Positions 10,883-21,748 of a stretch of DNA of 48,648 bases are shown one piece after another. Source of the stretch: Tubiluchus corallicola. Taxonomy: Eukaryota > Priapulida > Priapulimorpha > Priapulimorphida > Tubiluchidae. Every line of letters begins with the position of its first letter. Position 1 is the first letter of the stretch. The notes beneath the pieces were generated by a model, which saw only the letters and a list, made by a program, of their open reading frames with translations, was not told the origin of the DNA and searched no databases. The stretch covers positions 32,053-80,700 of the forward strand of contig JAQGDQ010000916.1 of the NCBI GenBank assembly GCA_030141605.1, written 5' to 3'. The translations under genes and the position numbers were made by a program.

Positions 10883-11838
10883 CTGAAACATCACAAAGAC
10901 CTGACAGTGCTTCTCGACTTGATACTTTATACACCTGAAACATCACAAAGACCTGACAGTGCTTCTCGACTTGATACTTTATACACCTGAAACATCACAA
11001 AGACCTGACAGTGCTTCTCAACTTGATATTTTATACACCTGAAACATCACAAAGACCTGACAGTGCTTCTTGACTTGATATTTTATACACCTGAAACATC
11101 ACAAAGACCTGACAGTGCTTCTCCACTTGATATTTTATACACCTGAAACATCACAAAGACCTGACAGTGCTTCTCAACTTGATATTTTATACACCTGAAA
11201 CATCACAAAGACCTGACAGCGCTTCTCCACTTGATACTTTATACACCTGAAACATCACAAAGACCTGACAGTGCTTCTCGACTTGATACTTTATACATCT
11301 GAAACATCACAAAGACCTGACAGCGCTTCTCCACTTGATACTTTATACACCTGAAACACCACAAAGACCTGACAGTGCTTCTCGACTTGATACTTTATAC
11401 ACCTGAAACATCACAAAGACCTGACAGCGCTTCTCGACTTGATACTTTATACACCTGAAACATCACAAAGACCTGACAGCGCTTCTCGACTTGATATTTT
11501 ATACACCTGAAACATCACAAAGACCTGACAGTGCTTCTCCACTTGATACTTTATACACCTGAAACATCACAAAGACCTGACAGCGCTTCTCGACTTGATA
11601 CTTTATACACCTGAAACATCACAAAGACCTGACAGTGCTTCTCGACTTGATACTTTATACACCTGAAACATCACAAAGACCTGACAGTGCTTCTCCACTT
11701 GATACTTTATACACCTGAAACATCACAAAGACCTGACAGTGCTTCTCGACTTGATACTTTATACACCTGAAACATCACAAAGACCTGACAGCGCTTCTCG
11801 ACTTGATATTTTATACACCCGAAACATCACAAACACCT
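10857..11838. repeat. 52-bp minisatellite, about 19 copies, containing a 3' splice site
   Basis: Unit includes gcttctcgacttgatacttt, atacacctgaaacatcacaa and agacctgacagt. On the minus strand each unit reads gtttcag then gtgtataaag, i.e. the acceptor and first coding bases of exon 10882-10759. The copy farthest from the exon (about 11814) has cccgaaa, which destroys the AG. Confidence 0.93.
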
Positions 11839-12709
11839 AGTGCGTGTCAAATTCTGCAGCATCGCACCATTCAGAATAGGTCTTATAAGGTGTATGACTT
11901 TTCTGCTACTGTATGAGCACAGACGTAACTAAATGATTACAAATTAGGCAGTATATCGGCTATCCAATCATGCTATTTGTTTAAATATTTAAGAGTGGAT
12001 AAAATTAAGAAAAACAGGCTCTTTTCAGGCATGGAAACTTAGCCTGTTGCTAGTTAGACGGGTACCAGCGCTTGCATTTAAGAAACGCATTGCACAAAAA
12101 ATAGGTGCTTCCCTCACATTTGCTTCAGATGTGTTAGTTTGTGAGGAACCTCACATTTCCAACAGCTCATGCGCGAGCACAATGGTAAATTTGAAATTTG
12201 AATTTTTGTCTTAAAACTTGCCTAGTTTTATCACAACACACTGAATATCTCACAGTAGCACTATACTTCAATTTTCACTTTTGCAAACACGTGCAAGACG
12301 GTCGTGGAATATTTTTGATGTTGAAAATTGTTAGTTTGTGATGTCATCAATAGCTGGGCCAGCATGTCATTAGTTAAGATTTTAATGTAATATTTAATTA
12401 TCAGAAACGGTTTTGCAGTTTTAATTGCGTTAAAATGTATACTTTTTATAGTACTTGAAAATGGGGTAGTATATGAAAAATCATCCTGTCTTCCTTTAAT
12501 ACAGTTCATGCAAATAAAGCAAAAATTAGTCGAAGATAACACGTAGGTTTAGTAAGCAGTGCAGCAGCATTTCTCTTGTATTATTATAAATTAAACTTAC
12601 TTGAAACATATAACTGATCAGTCAATCATGATTTCTTATTTTTCATTTTCAGAAACTTCCCCTCTAGGATAATAATATTTTTACTAGCCAAACCCCACAA
12701 AAAGAATTT
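11839..12709. other. Intronic sequence, nothing recognised
   Basis: Intron of the CUB gene between arrays. AT-rich, no exon-like segment in phase and no clear element boundaries. Confidence 0.5.
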
Positions 12710-12720
12710 TGTGCACAAAT

Positions 12721-13373
12721 CAACACACAACCCACACCACACCACTCCACCTCATCACACCACACTGCACCACACCATACCACTCCACCTCATCGCACCA
12801 CACTGCACCACACAATACCACCACACCGCACCGCACCACACCATACCACCTACACACCACACCACCCACACCATACCACTCCACCACATCACACCACACT
12901 GCACCACACCATGCCACTGCACCACCCACACACCACCCACACCATAATACTCCGCCACATCACACCGCACAGCACCACACCATAACACCACACTGCACCA
13001 CACCACCCACCCACCTACACACCACACCACCCACACCATACCACTCCACCACACCACCCACACCATACCACTCCACCACATCACACCACACCGCACCACA
13101 CCATACCACTCCACCTCATCGCACCACACAATACCACACAATACTACCACACCGCACCACACCATACCACCTACACACCACACCACCCACACCATACCAC
13201 TGCACCACCCACACACCACACCACACCACCCACACACCACACCACACCACCCACACCATAATACTCCACCACATCACACCACACAGCACCACACCATAAC
13301 ACCACACTGCACCACACCATACCACCCACACCATACCACTCCACCACACTGCACCACACCATACCACTGCATA
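12721..13373. repeat. CCACACC-type simple-sequence block
   Basis: Degenerate cacc/cacac repeat with strict strand asymmetry: almost only A and C plus T on the plus strand. Higher-order blocks such as caccacccacaccataccac recur. His/Thr/Pro frames across it are artefacts. Confidence 0.9.
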
Positions 13374-13416
13374 ATATTTTTATTACTTCCCACCCGTATA
13401 TATATCTGCAATGCGC

Positions 13417-13886
13417 ACCTCCATATAGTCTAAACAAGTGTTGCCTCCTCCACATAGTCTAAACAAGTGTTGCCTCCTCCATATAGTCTAAACAAGTGTT
13501 GCCTCCTCCACATAGTCTAAACAAGTGTTGCCTCCTCCATATAGTCTAAACAAGTGTTGCCTCTTCCATATAGTCTAAACAAGTGTTGCCTCTTCCATAT
13601 AGTCTAAACAAGTGTTGCCTCTTCCATATAGTCTAAACAAGTGTTGCCTCTTCCATATAGTCTAAACAAGTGTTGCCTCTTCCATATAGTCTAAACAAGT
13701 GTTGCCTCTTCCATATAGTCTAAACAAGTGTTTCCTCTTCCATATAGTCTAAACAAGTGTTGCCTCTTCCATATAGTCTAAACAAGTGTTGCCTCTTCCA
13801 TATAGTCTAAACAAGTGTTGCCTCTTCCATATAGTCTAAACAAGTGTTGCCTCCTCCATATAGTCTAAACAAGTGTTGCCTCCTCC
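13417..13886. repeat. 29-bp minisatellite, about 16 copies
   Basis: Unit catatagtctaaacaagtg plus ttgcctcctc. Edge copies carry cctcctccacata, while central copies carry cctcttccatata, so the middle was homogenised separately. Confidence 0.93.
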
Positions 13887-13989
13887 ACAAATGCTTAGCG
13901 AATGTGTTAAAGCATTTATCATTTCTCTGTACCGACCATTAGTTTACATCGTAATTATGAAAATTAATACTACTAACGCCCTCTGTACC

Positions 13990-14184
13990 TCACACTAACC
14001 ATTAGCAATACATTGTAATTTTTCTCGTAACTAATTCTAGTGGCCTAGCATGAGCTAGCTTCTTAGGTCTCTAGCACAGAATTCATGAATTGTATCATAA
14101 TTTTGTATTAACAAAAACTCATTATCGGTGCACATCTAATGCATATGTATTATTGCGAAATAAATCTATTGAATTGAATTGAAT
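13990..14184 (+). mobile_element. LINE 3'-end-like fragment
   Basis: Ends in aaataaatctattgaattga, an ATTGA-repeat tail typical of CR1/L2-type elements. Truncated 5'. Confidence 0.4.
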
Positions 14185-14286
14185 GCACAGGATGTGATTA
14201 CACCCCACTACTGGCATTCTCATGAACATGAAATATTCCCGGTGGCCGAGGGTTTAACCCTTTTTTACAAATGTTTTTATACTCAC

Positions 14287-14386
14287 TTGCAATAAACGAC
14301 GGTCATTATGAGCAGAAGCAAGACTACGACGGCAGCGATGCTAGAGCAAAGGGTTACCATTGGCATGTCGATCGCAGCATCAGTAT
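14287..14386 (-). CDS. Transmembrane exon (CUB gene)
   Basis: The 100-nt exon (phase 1 in, phase 2 out) encodes a short linker TDAAIDMP and then MVTLCSSIAAVVVLLLLIM plus TVVYC. That is about 22 uninterrupted hydrophobic residues, long enough to cross a membrane once. The joined codon before it is Asp, so the CUB domain runs almost directly into the helix. The acceptor is CTTTAG before 14386. The donor AA/GTGAGT after 14287 is a strong consensus. The downstream exon starts with basic residues (KCIKYQVEKR), placing the C-terminal side in the cytoplasm by the positive-inside rule. Confidence 0.8.
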
Positions 14387-14534
14387 CTAAAGATTCAAAA
14401 GATGTACGATGATTTAAATGATGTTACTAGAAGCACAAGAAAACCCTCCACTTCCACAAAGCTTAAAACAATCACCGTTACTTCACAACTAATTACAAAA
14501 TGGCAGCCATTTGTATCAAGTGAAATCTGCACAA

Positions 14535-14800
14535 ACAGTAAGTCCTCGCTTAATGACTCCCCATTTAGCGGCGTTCTGTTTTAACGGCGCTGATCATTTG
14601 CCCCCCTTTTCTCACTTAACGACACACGTTTCATTTTAACCACATTTTTTTTACTGCTAACTGTCTATATACAATTGTAAACTAGAAATGTAATTACAGC
14701 AAGTCCTCGCTTAACGACTTCCCATTTAGCGACGTTCCGTTTTAACGGCGCTGATCATTTGCCCCCCTTTTCTCACTTAACAACGCACGTTTCATTCCAA
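14535..14800 (+). mobile_element. Tandem 5' ends of a pogo/Tigger-like element
   Basis: CAGTAAGTCCTCGCTTAA begins near 14537 and a near-copy (cagcaagtcctcgcttaacg) near 14697. Both continue with tttagcgrcgtt-type and cgctgatcatttgcccccc. No matching inverted right end was found, so these look like partial duplicated ends. Confidence 0.5.
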
Positions 14801-15639
14801 CGACGATTTTTTTACTTTCCTCACATCTATTTTTTATTTTATCAACAAATTTTTTACCTAATTAGAACTATTAAAGTGATACAAATTTCGTTATTCTGTT
14901 CTAAAAATGCATTAGTAACGTGAACAGTGTAACTGTTATAATTTCAATTTCAATTTATTTATTATTAACTCTGCAAGAATTATCAAAACACAGTATTAGG
15001 AATACATGCAATATTATGTAATAAAGGACAAGGGCAGCGAAGAACCCGTAGGCTATCTAGTCAGCCACCCTTAAACAGCTAGGATTGAATAAAATTAATT
15101 TTAGTACCGTCCTCAATTTAAATTTGAATTCTGTTTATGTGTTGTTGTGGAGATCGCTGGCGTCTATTAGAATTACATGGAACATTGTAGAATGTTCCGT
15201 TGCAATGATCGTCTTGCCGTGTGGAATGTTCTGGAACAAAACTTTTGGAACCTTCTCGGGCGTACTACATAAGGCGAAGCAGGCCGCTGACACAGGAGCA
15301 TACGGATTCACACGGACGCCACTTACACATTCTCTTGTATACTTACATTTTCAGATACACTCAAACGCTTTCCAGATTTTTACGTTTACTGTAAACATTT
15401 CGCGTTCCTTCATACTTTTGTGTTGTAGAATTCTCGCTTAATAAACTAGTTTAATTTGACGAAGTGTTTTCTGGTTTTCTCTACGAGCCTTCCGAGAGAA
15501 ACAAAACACAACACGTGTGTAACCAGCAATGAAATGATGGGAAATGTTATGCATGTTATAACTCTAGAACTTCCAGGCTTCTCAAATGAGGTGTTCTATT
15601 GATAGTGACTGAATATATTTAGAAAATGTGTAATATAGG

Positions 15640-15945
15640 TTTTACATGTCAAATGTAGACCAACGTTAAGTCAAATGTAGATTCAGGTAATTCAAATGTG
15701 TCTTGGTAACTCAAATGTAGACTTAGGTAGTTCAAATGTGTCTTAGTAACTCAAATGTAGATTTAGGTAGTTCAAATGTGTCTTGGTAACTCAAATGTAG
15801 ATTTAGGTAGTTCAAATGTGTCTTGGTAACTCAAATGTAGATTTAGGTAGTTCAAATGTGTCTTGGTAACTCAAATGTAGATTTAGGTAGTTCAAATGTG
15901 TCTTGGTAACTCAAATGTAGATTTAGGTAATTCAAATATGTTAAC
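15640..15945. repeat. 40-bp minisatellite, about 7 copies (left arm of an inverted array pair)
   Basis: Unit tcaaatgtagatttaggtag plus ttcaaatgtgtcttggtaac. The reverse complement of this sequence is repeated at 16450-16930. Confidence 0.93.
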
Positions 15946-16449
15946 AATGGTTTTCAACAAATCTTAAGCCTTTTCGTAAGTCAAATGTAGACACATGTCA
16001 AGTCAAATGTGACATTGGTATCACAAATGTGGAAAGGTGGTGAAGCTTAAGGATGTTAAATTTAATCTCCTTTAATCTTAATTTAATAATTGCTCTTAAG
16101 ACTGTGAAAATAACTTTATAGGTCTACTAATAGTTCACTAATATTCTGTAAACTTTACATACCATTGGAACTGTTAGAGAAAACAATACATGCTTAAAAT
16201 AAACAATGTTTCTTGAGAGAAACTAATTCATTAATGCAATGCATTACTTAAAAAACTAATTAGTGATTCACTGTTCATTGGGAAGTGGGAACCGATTTAT
16301 TTTTTTCTATCGACGTTATGGTTTATCCAAGAATTTCGTTTGAGGATAACCAATGCATTTTTCAAAGTTATGAAAGAACTGATGTCTATCTTTGGTTTAT
16401 CTTTTTGTAATTTGCTCATAAATGAATTAATTACCAATTTATTCAAAGT

Positions 16450-16930
16450 ACCGCATCTACATTTGACTTACCTAAGTCACATTTGAGTTACCAAAACACA
16501 TTTGAAATTCCTATGTCTACATTTGACTTACCTAAGTCACATTTGAGTTACCAAAACACATTCGAAATTCCTATGTCTACATTTGACTCACCTAAGTCAC
16601 ATTTGAGTTACTAAAACACATTTGAAATTCTTATGTCTACATTTGACTTACCTAAGTCACATTTGAGTTAACAAAACACATTCGAAATTCCTATGTCTAC
16701 ATTTGACTCACCTAAGTCACATTTGAGTTACCAAAACACATTTGAAATCTCTATGTCTACATTTGACTTACGTAAGTCACATTTGAGTTAACAAAACACA
16801 TTCGAAATTCCTATGTCTACATTTGACTTACCTAAGTCACATTTGAGTTACCAAAACACATTTGAAATTCCTATGTCTACATTTGACTTACCCAAGTCAC
16901 ATTTGAACTTTCCTGTGTCTACATTTGAAG
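16450..16930. repeat. 60-bp minisatellite, about 8 copies (right arm of the inverted array pair)
   Basis: Unit contains acatttgacttacctaagtc, acatttgagttaccaaaaca and catttgaaattcctatgtct. It is the inverse of the 15640-15945 unit with an additional ~20 bp. It ends about 25 bases from exon 16952-17140. Confidence 0.93.
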
Positions 16931-16951
16931 CGTAAAACCTATATAAATTAC

Positions 16952-17140
16952 CTTGCTCATAAGTCCAATAATTAAAAGACACGTGGTCGGATGGATGCAT
17001 CAGAGTTGCTCTCATCCAAACTCGATTAGCTTTTGAATAGAACGGAGACGGCAAACCATCCTGGCAGACGTCGGCAAAAACGCTCTTCGCTCCGTCGACA
17101 GCGACATCTCCATACATCACAAATCCATTTGTACAGCCAC
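16952..17140 (-). CDS. CUB domain, second half (CUB gene)
   Basis: The 189-nt phase 1-1 exon encodes GCTNGFVMYGDVAVDGAKS, then VFADVCQDGLPSPFYSKANR, then VWMRATLMHPSDHVSFNYW and TYEQ. In CUB domains the third cysteine precedes a 'v-y-d-g' strand, the fourth lies in 'l-C-G-x-x-x-P', and the end has 'S-x-x-n-x-l-x-v-x-F-x-S-D'. Each element has a counterpart here, including the final S-D and aromatic strand. The acceptor is TTCTCTAG before 17140 and the donor is AAG/GTAATT after 16952. A minisatellite begins about 25 bases into the following intron. Confidence 0.8.
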
Positions 17141-17602
17141 CTAGAGAAGAACAGAGAATTCACAATGCAACATGCGATTTCCTAGGGTAGCGCAACAATT
17201 CCGGGCGAGATTACCCCATAGGCTAGCATAGGCTGCACCCTAATGCCCATCTAACTAGCGAACGGCGAAATGTATGTAACAGCGAAGAACTAGTGGCGCA
17301 AACCTGAAATTGTGTTTGTGTGGTAATAATTCTTTCACCTAAGTTATTTTTAAAAAAATAGTATGCTTCCTTCCAATATCTTAAGGAGTAAATTGTTTTG
17401 ATCTACAGTTTAAGATTGGGTCCGGGGTTTTGCTTTAAAAAAACTATGAGAGCCATTAAGTTACGTATAATCATAACAAAAAACGATAACGATGGTGTAT
17501 GAAACATAATTTAAATTTAAAAAGAAATACAGAGCAATGATTCTCAACAAGTACAACACTTCCTAATATCCTACACCTACTGCAGCAGTCGTACCACAAT
17601 CC

Positions 17603-17955
17603 TGGTACAGATTATGCAAAACAAGGCATCACTGAAAAATCTTTAGAGCTGATGTCAACATAGCACAATCTATTATCTTTCTTCCTACCATTTCCACTAA
17701 CACATCCTTCTACCCTTCCTGTGTGATCTAACATTTCTCCCAGTTCTTTTTTTGTTCACTCATCCATTCTTTTTTTATCGGGTTCACATGACAGTGGGCT
17801 TATACAAGCCTTTGCTTCTCTAACCCCACTGCAGTACAATTAATCTTTTATGAAAATGATAGTGTATGAAACATAACAATTTAATACAGTATGAAGTAAT
17901 AATTTTGATGTCACTGTGTGCTTAATGTCATTATATTGTACTGAATGTGATAATA
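17603..17955 (+). mobile_element. Non-LTR-type interspersed repeat, copy 1
   Basis: Starts near cctggtacagattatgcaaa and ends gaatgtgataataataaa. A close copy is at 32953-33312. Fixed 3' end with an AT-rich short repeat tail suggests the 3' part of a non-LTR element or a SINE; the clade is not identified. Confidence 0.55.
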
Positions 17956-18204
17956 ATAAACTAAAACTAAAGGCAAAAATATTGAATTACGAACAATTAA
18001 CTTTCTTCAGCAAAAAATCTGCTAAGATGGTACTTTCCTGTCTACTAGAGCCATCTACTGGCAACAGAATGAAACAAAATAAACTATAGTTAATATTATA
18101 CAGGCCAACATCACAAATAAACGATAACGATTCTTTATTGTGAGAGACATCTAAAAAAAGTATGACCCAACATTAAATGGATTAAAGAAAAACCACATGA
18201 ATAT

Positions 18205-18670
18205 GTAAACATCAGCTCAGAATAAACAATACTCTAAAATATTGAAAACTACAATAGTGTTTTTTTAAAATAAAAACTTAGTTTAAATAATAATTATGTC
18301 GGATACTCAAATTTCGTTAAACTTTCAAAAGCTAGTGAATCTACTAAGACTGGCAATGGCGCCTTTTTGTCACAAGCGCATGGCCGACAAATAGAAGGCG
18401 GTATCACGATAACCATGATCATGAACTGCAAAGTTAGTGTCTGACGTCATATGATGTAGAGCCCGTTTTCATCATGTGTTTAAGCAGTAATACTTACGCA
18501 AACGTACATGACATGCAAGGGAAGATGCGTGCCATTGCACTAACTGTGGTTAGTTTTTGATGTAAGCAACAGCTGTGTTCGGTTACCATTAATTAACTTC
18601 CATAGGCAAGAAAATACATATTTTGGACAGTAAATTCAAATGAGACTGAGTCTAAACAATCATCCGGTTT
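18205..18670. mobile_element. Interspersed DNA element, family E copy 1
   Basis: Nearly the inverse of 24258-24795. Shared blocks include tttgtcggcc-type, ggacagtaaattcaa and the terminus acaatcatccggt. A family-F element abuts its right end. Confidence 0.6.
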
Positions 18671-19147
18671 CAGGGATGAGAATGACAAATTGCAAAAAAC
18701 CCTGAAACAGGCCGGGGGTTTGGGGGCCGCGTAGGCAGCAACAAATTGTGACCATAGAGAGCCTGTAAGTGGACTTAAAATATCAGTTACCTTGTTTCAT
18801 GCATAATCTAAAATACCCAACTATCAAGGATACATGATACCTAATTGTCTCAAAAACGCCTAAGTACTGGCCGCTCCTATGCAAAAGTATATAAAAACTG
18901 TCTGCAATTGACTCAAATAACTCCGCACAATTGATTCTATATTTTTAAACATAGAGATATACACGTGGTTACACTGATGTACGTGATGTAAACAAAGTGA
19001 CGGCCTGCCAACTAGCGGTCAGCTTGTGAAATAATGTACTGGGTCCGTAAAAATTTTCTCAACGAATTTACGCGATTTACAAAAATGGCACTACTGGTCT
19101 TCCAAAAACTCGGAATTCCGCGTATCCGCGGAAAATTCTCATCCCTG
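18671..19147. mobile_element. hAT-like MITE, family F copy 1
   Basis: Ends CAGGGATGAGAAT and ATTCTCATCCCTG; cggttt lies next to both ends. Its right 120 bases keep a short frame (MYWVRKNFLNEF...) that is also open in the inverted copy at 40025. Other partial copies: 40025-40440 and 40493-40660. Confidence 0.75.
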
Positions 19148-19246
19148 CGGTTTGATATTGTGTTCCATTTTTTAGGAACTAGGTACATTAAATACTAATG
19201 CACAATTCACACTGAATCTGATTATCGTAAGGCTTTAATTAATATA

Positions 19247-19899
19247 CAGTGTTCCCGCACTTATCGCGGGTGTTCTGTTCCAGGCCCACCGGCGATAAGC
19301 GAATTTCCGCGAAGTAGGGACGCTATACTTATTTTAGTAGTTATACATTATTTTAAGTCTTTATAAACCCTCCCCACACTCTTGATATAACGAACCGTAG
19401 ACGGCCAACTGCAGCATACGATCTCCCGATTTTTGGTGTGTATTCATCCGCCGAATAGATACATTATTTACTGTAAATGGTAATTTTTGATGATTTATAA
19501 TATTCTTTTAATGTTAGAATTAATATTTTTAATATATTTTTTATACATTTTGTGATTTTTTTATGCAAAATTCATCAAATCTATACATTACTGTACAATA
19601 CGTACTACGCATGTGCAAAAATACTTTAGACGGAGTACCGCAAAAACCCGAGAAACAGCGAGAATACCGCGATAAACATCCATTATATTAATATTCTTGG
19701 TATGGGCTTTATATATAAGATTCGTGGCTAGAGCTCCGACGAGGGCACCATTTGCGGCGATCTATACATCAAACGAAAGGTCTCGATCTAGTGTCGTCTC
19801 ATTGATGGTTTATTTTTCGAATTTTACATTAATATTTTTGAAAGCCCGCAAAACAGCGAGTCCGCGATAAACAAACCGCGAAGTAGCGAGGGAACACTG
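19247..19899. mobile_element. Tigger/pogo-type MITE
   Basis: CAGTGTTCCCGC at the left and GGGAACACTG at the right, flanked by TA. Subterminal blocks (cgataagcgaatttccgcga, gcgataaacaaaccgcgaag) are also inverted. No long transposase frame. Confidence 0.8.
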
Positions 19900-20391
19900 T
19901 ACAACAGATTATTTGTGTCGTGCTGCACAAATCCTTCAGTAAGCATTATAGCTCAAACGTATGTTGTGGAGGTAAAGGTACGCCTTTTGTATATCTTTAA
20001 TATTTTTGTAATCATCTACGGACATCCTAAAGAATTTTAACACACACTTGCTTTCAACTCTTTTTTTCATAAGACGGCATACATGTTTGTCCACTTTTGC
20101 TAACTACAAACAAAATTTTGTTTTCTCTTTTGGTTTTTCCGTCCTAATCATAATAATAATCTTAAACACAAGAAATAATCCAAGTTTAACTCCATATTTA
20201 AAGGTAGCCACGTTTGTCTCTTCTTTGCTTTCCCGTGATTGAACATTATTCTATTAGATCATCTGTTAATCTGATAAAAAATCTTTGAGTACTTGGCACG
20301 CATTAATTAATTATATTAGTAATAATTTTGAGAGGGTGGCTGACCTTCATAACTTATAGTTCTTTTGCCACCCTTTCACCACTAATCAATA

Positions 20392-20726
20392 CAGTCGACC
20401 ATCGTTAAACCGGACCCCGGATATCGGATAAGACAGTCGTCATCCGTGGTAAAGGAAACTGACCGATTTCTGTCCGAGCCGGAGCGCTAAGCACAACACG
20501 GCCTACCAACTGTACAATAATTTCTTTATCCTCACAGGTTAACTATTTTAAAGTAATATACAGTATAGTACATAGTGCACAGTATATAGTGCAATGTATA
20601 TAGGCCTTATTAAGGTGATTATTCCTGTATAATATAGACCATATATAGGCATATCGGATAAATTGGACAATCGGCTAAACCGGACCCCCCCCCCCCCAAT
20701 TAGTCCGGTTGAACGAGGGTTGACTG
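20392..20726. mobile_element. Tc1/pogo-type MITE, copy 2
   Basis: Inverted copy of 431-785 with TA on both sides; includes a run of cytosines (about 20683-20697) where copy 1 has guanines. Confidence 0.85.
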
Positions 20727-21129
20727 TAATTACTTTTGCACATTGTAATATTATTGTATGTTGTACAAAATTATAAATCATTTAGTTATGTATTTTGCTA
20801 TTATGAAAAAATGTGATAAACTAATAAACCTTATTTATTTACTTGCTTACTAACTATAGCAAGCAAGCGATCCCATATTGCAGTACATCACAACTAAGTG
20901 GAGAGGTAAATGCTAATAAAACTCACGGATAGGAAATTCTAATTTCAACCTCTAAAAAGCATCTGTTGTTTTCTAAAATAAAAAATGGCGGTGATTGCGA
21001 TCAGACGCTGCTTCAGATACCTTTGGGGATCCAACATTACTTCCCAAGACGTCCTAGTTATTCGTTTTTTATTTGATTTTATTAATTTCACTCTTTATTT
21101 TCTTAATTTAGAGTTTTTATAATCTTTAC

Positions 21130-21309
21130 CTATGAATCCTGGCAAACCAATGAATAAGTTTTTGAATGACAATGCAATAGAGCGAGATGACTCTGTCTGT
21201 AACAACCAATCACAGATTAGCGGCGTGTGGCTACCGGAAACTGCCACACTTCCGTTGTGTTCGTTCAGCACCACTGTTCTGGATCCGCATCCGCCGCCAG
21301 CAGCCATTA
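21130..21309 (-). CDS. CUB domain, first half (CUB gene)
   Basis: The 180-nt exon encodes MAAGGGCGSRTVVLNEHNG followed by SVAVSG, PLICDWLL and RSIALSFKNLFI. This is the CUB pattern: a first Cys-Gly, then a Gly-Ser turn, a Cys-x-Trp, and an alternating hydrophobic strand ending in L-F-x-x-L. The acceptor is a duplicated TTTCAG-TTTCAG six bases apart, so either AG keeps the frame and adds or removes two residues. The donor (ATAG/GTAAAG) leaves phase 1 and joins the next exon as GFI-G-GCTNG. Cysteines 1 and 2 of the domain are here. Confidence 0.78.
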
Positions 21310-21567
21310 CTGAAACTGAAAGATACTGTCAATGCTCCGCAGAAAATAACGAAATAGGCTAAAGGACAAAATCGCTCTAACTGCGGATTAATACACAACA
21401 GTACAAAGATATTTCATTCATATAATTTGAGCTTAATAATAATATATTCGTATGTACTTACTACTATAGACTAGTATTCAATTGTTAACAAAATTGACAA
21501 AAACGAAAGAGCAAATTACATGGTCATCACTGGTTGTTAGCACATAAACATTACTAGAAAACTGCAC

Positions 21568-21649
21568 CCATTAATGATACAACTGACTTTTTGCTAAACA
21601 GTAGAAAATTTGCAAAAAATCTAACAAACCTGCAATGTATTACCCACAT
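21568..21649 (-). CDS. Tentative first coding exon (signal-peptide-like) of the CUB gene
   Basis: An ATG at 21649 in a good context (GGACC before ATG) opens 27 codons beginning MWVIHCRFVRFFANFLLF, a basic start followed by a short hydrophobic stretch. A GT donor after 21568 leaves phase 1, matching the phase-1 acceptor of the next exon. The hydrophobic core is short for a signal peptide and the exon sits directly against a CCAAT box, so this is a candidate chosen by phase and position. Another upstream exon could supply the true signal sequence. Confidence 0.22.
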
Positions 21650-21652
21650 GGT

Positions 21653-21748
21653 CCAATGTTTACTTGTAGGCGGAACTTTTCTATTGGACTTATATAACAC
21701 ATATTCTTATTGGCTGACTGTCACGGAAAGTTTAGCACTTTAGCCAAT
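21653..21748. promoter_or_regulatory. Candidate bidirectional promoter with four CCAAT boxes
   Basis: CCAAT pentamers occur at 21653 and 21744 (plus) and 21683 and 21709 (minus, as ATTGG), four in about 95 bases, between two divergently oriented genes. Clustered NF-Y sites are common in bidirectional promoters. A TATATAA-like string at 21691 lies among them. A G/C-richer stretch at 21780-21885 could hold the 5' untranslated exon of the plus-strand gene. Transcription start sites cannot be placed from sequence alone. Confidence 0.45.

Larger units (their letters stand above)
5791..21649 (-). other. Gene model: single-pass membrane protein with CUB ectodomain and YEEI-bearing cytoplasmic tail
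   Basis: Six exons, read from high to low coordinate, join in phase: 21309-21130, 17140-16952, 14386-14287, 10882-10759, 9622-9506 and 6744-5791. A tentative first exon lies at 21649-21568. The predicted order is CUB domain, transmembrane helix, then about 400 residues of cytoplasmic tail. All internal junctions have AG acceptors and GT donors. The CUB and transmembrane exons are bounded by phase-1 introns, typical of extracellular modules. Four cysteines fit the two disulphides of a CUB fold. A surface receptor or adhesion protein signalling through SH2-domain partners is inferred from the layout only. I do not recognise an ortholog; CDCP1 also combines CUB, one membrane span and tail tyrosines, but no sequence similarity is claimed. 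The 5' end and the 9506/6744 junction are the weakest parts. Confidence 0.75.

Noticed and set aside
12709-13455. Long His/Thr/Pro and Trp/Val/Gly-rich frames on both strands
   Set aside because: CCACACC simple sequence is stop-poor in all frames. No splice context or codon bias.
15085-15441. 118-codon plus-strand frame
   Set aside because: No recognisable domain, AT-rich, hydrophobic composition of low-complexity kind, and it lies in an intron of the CUB gene. Could be transposon-derived but not supportable.
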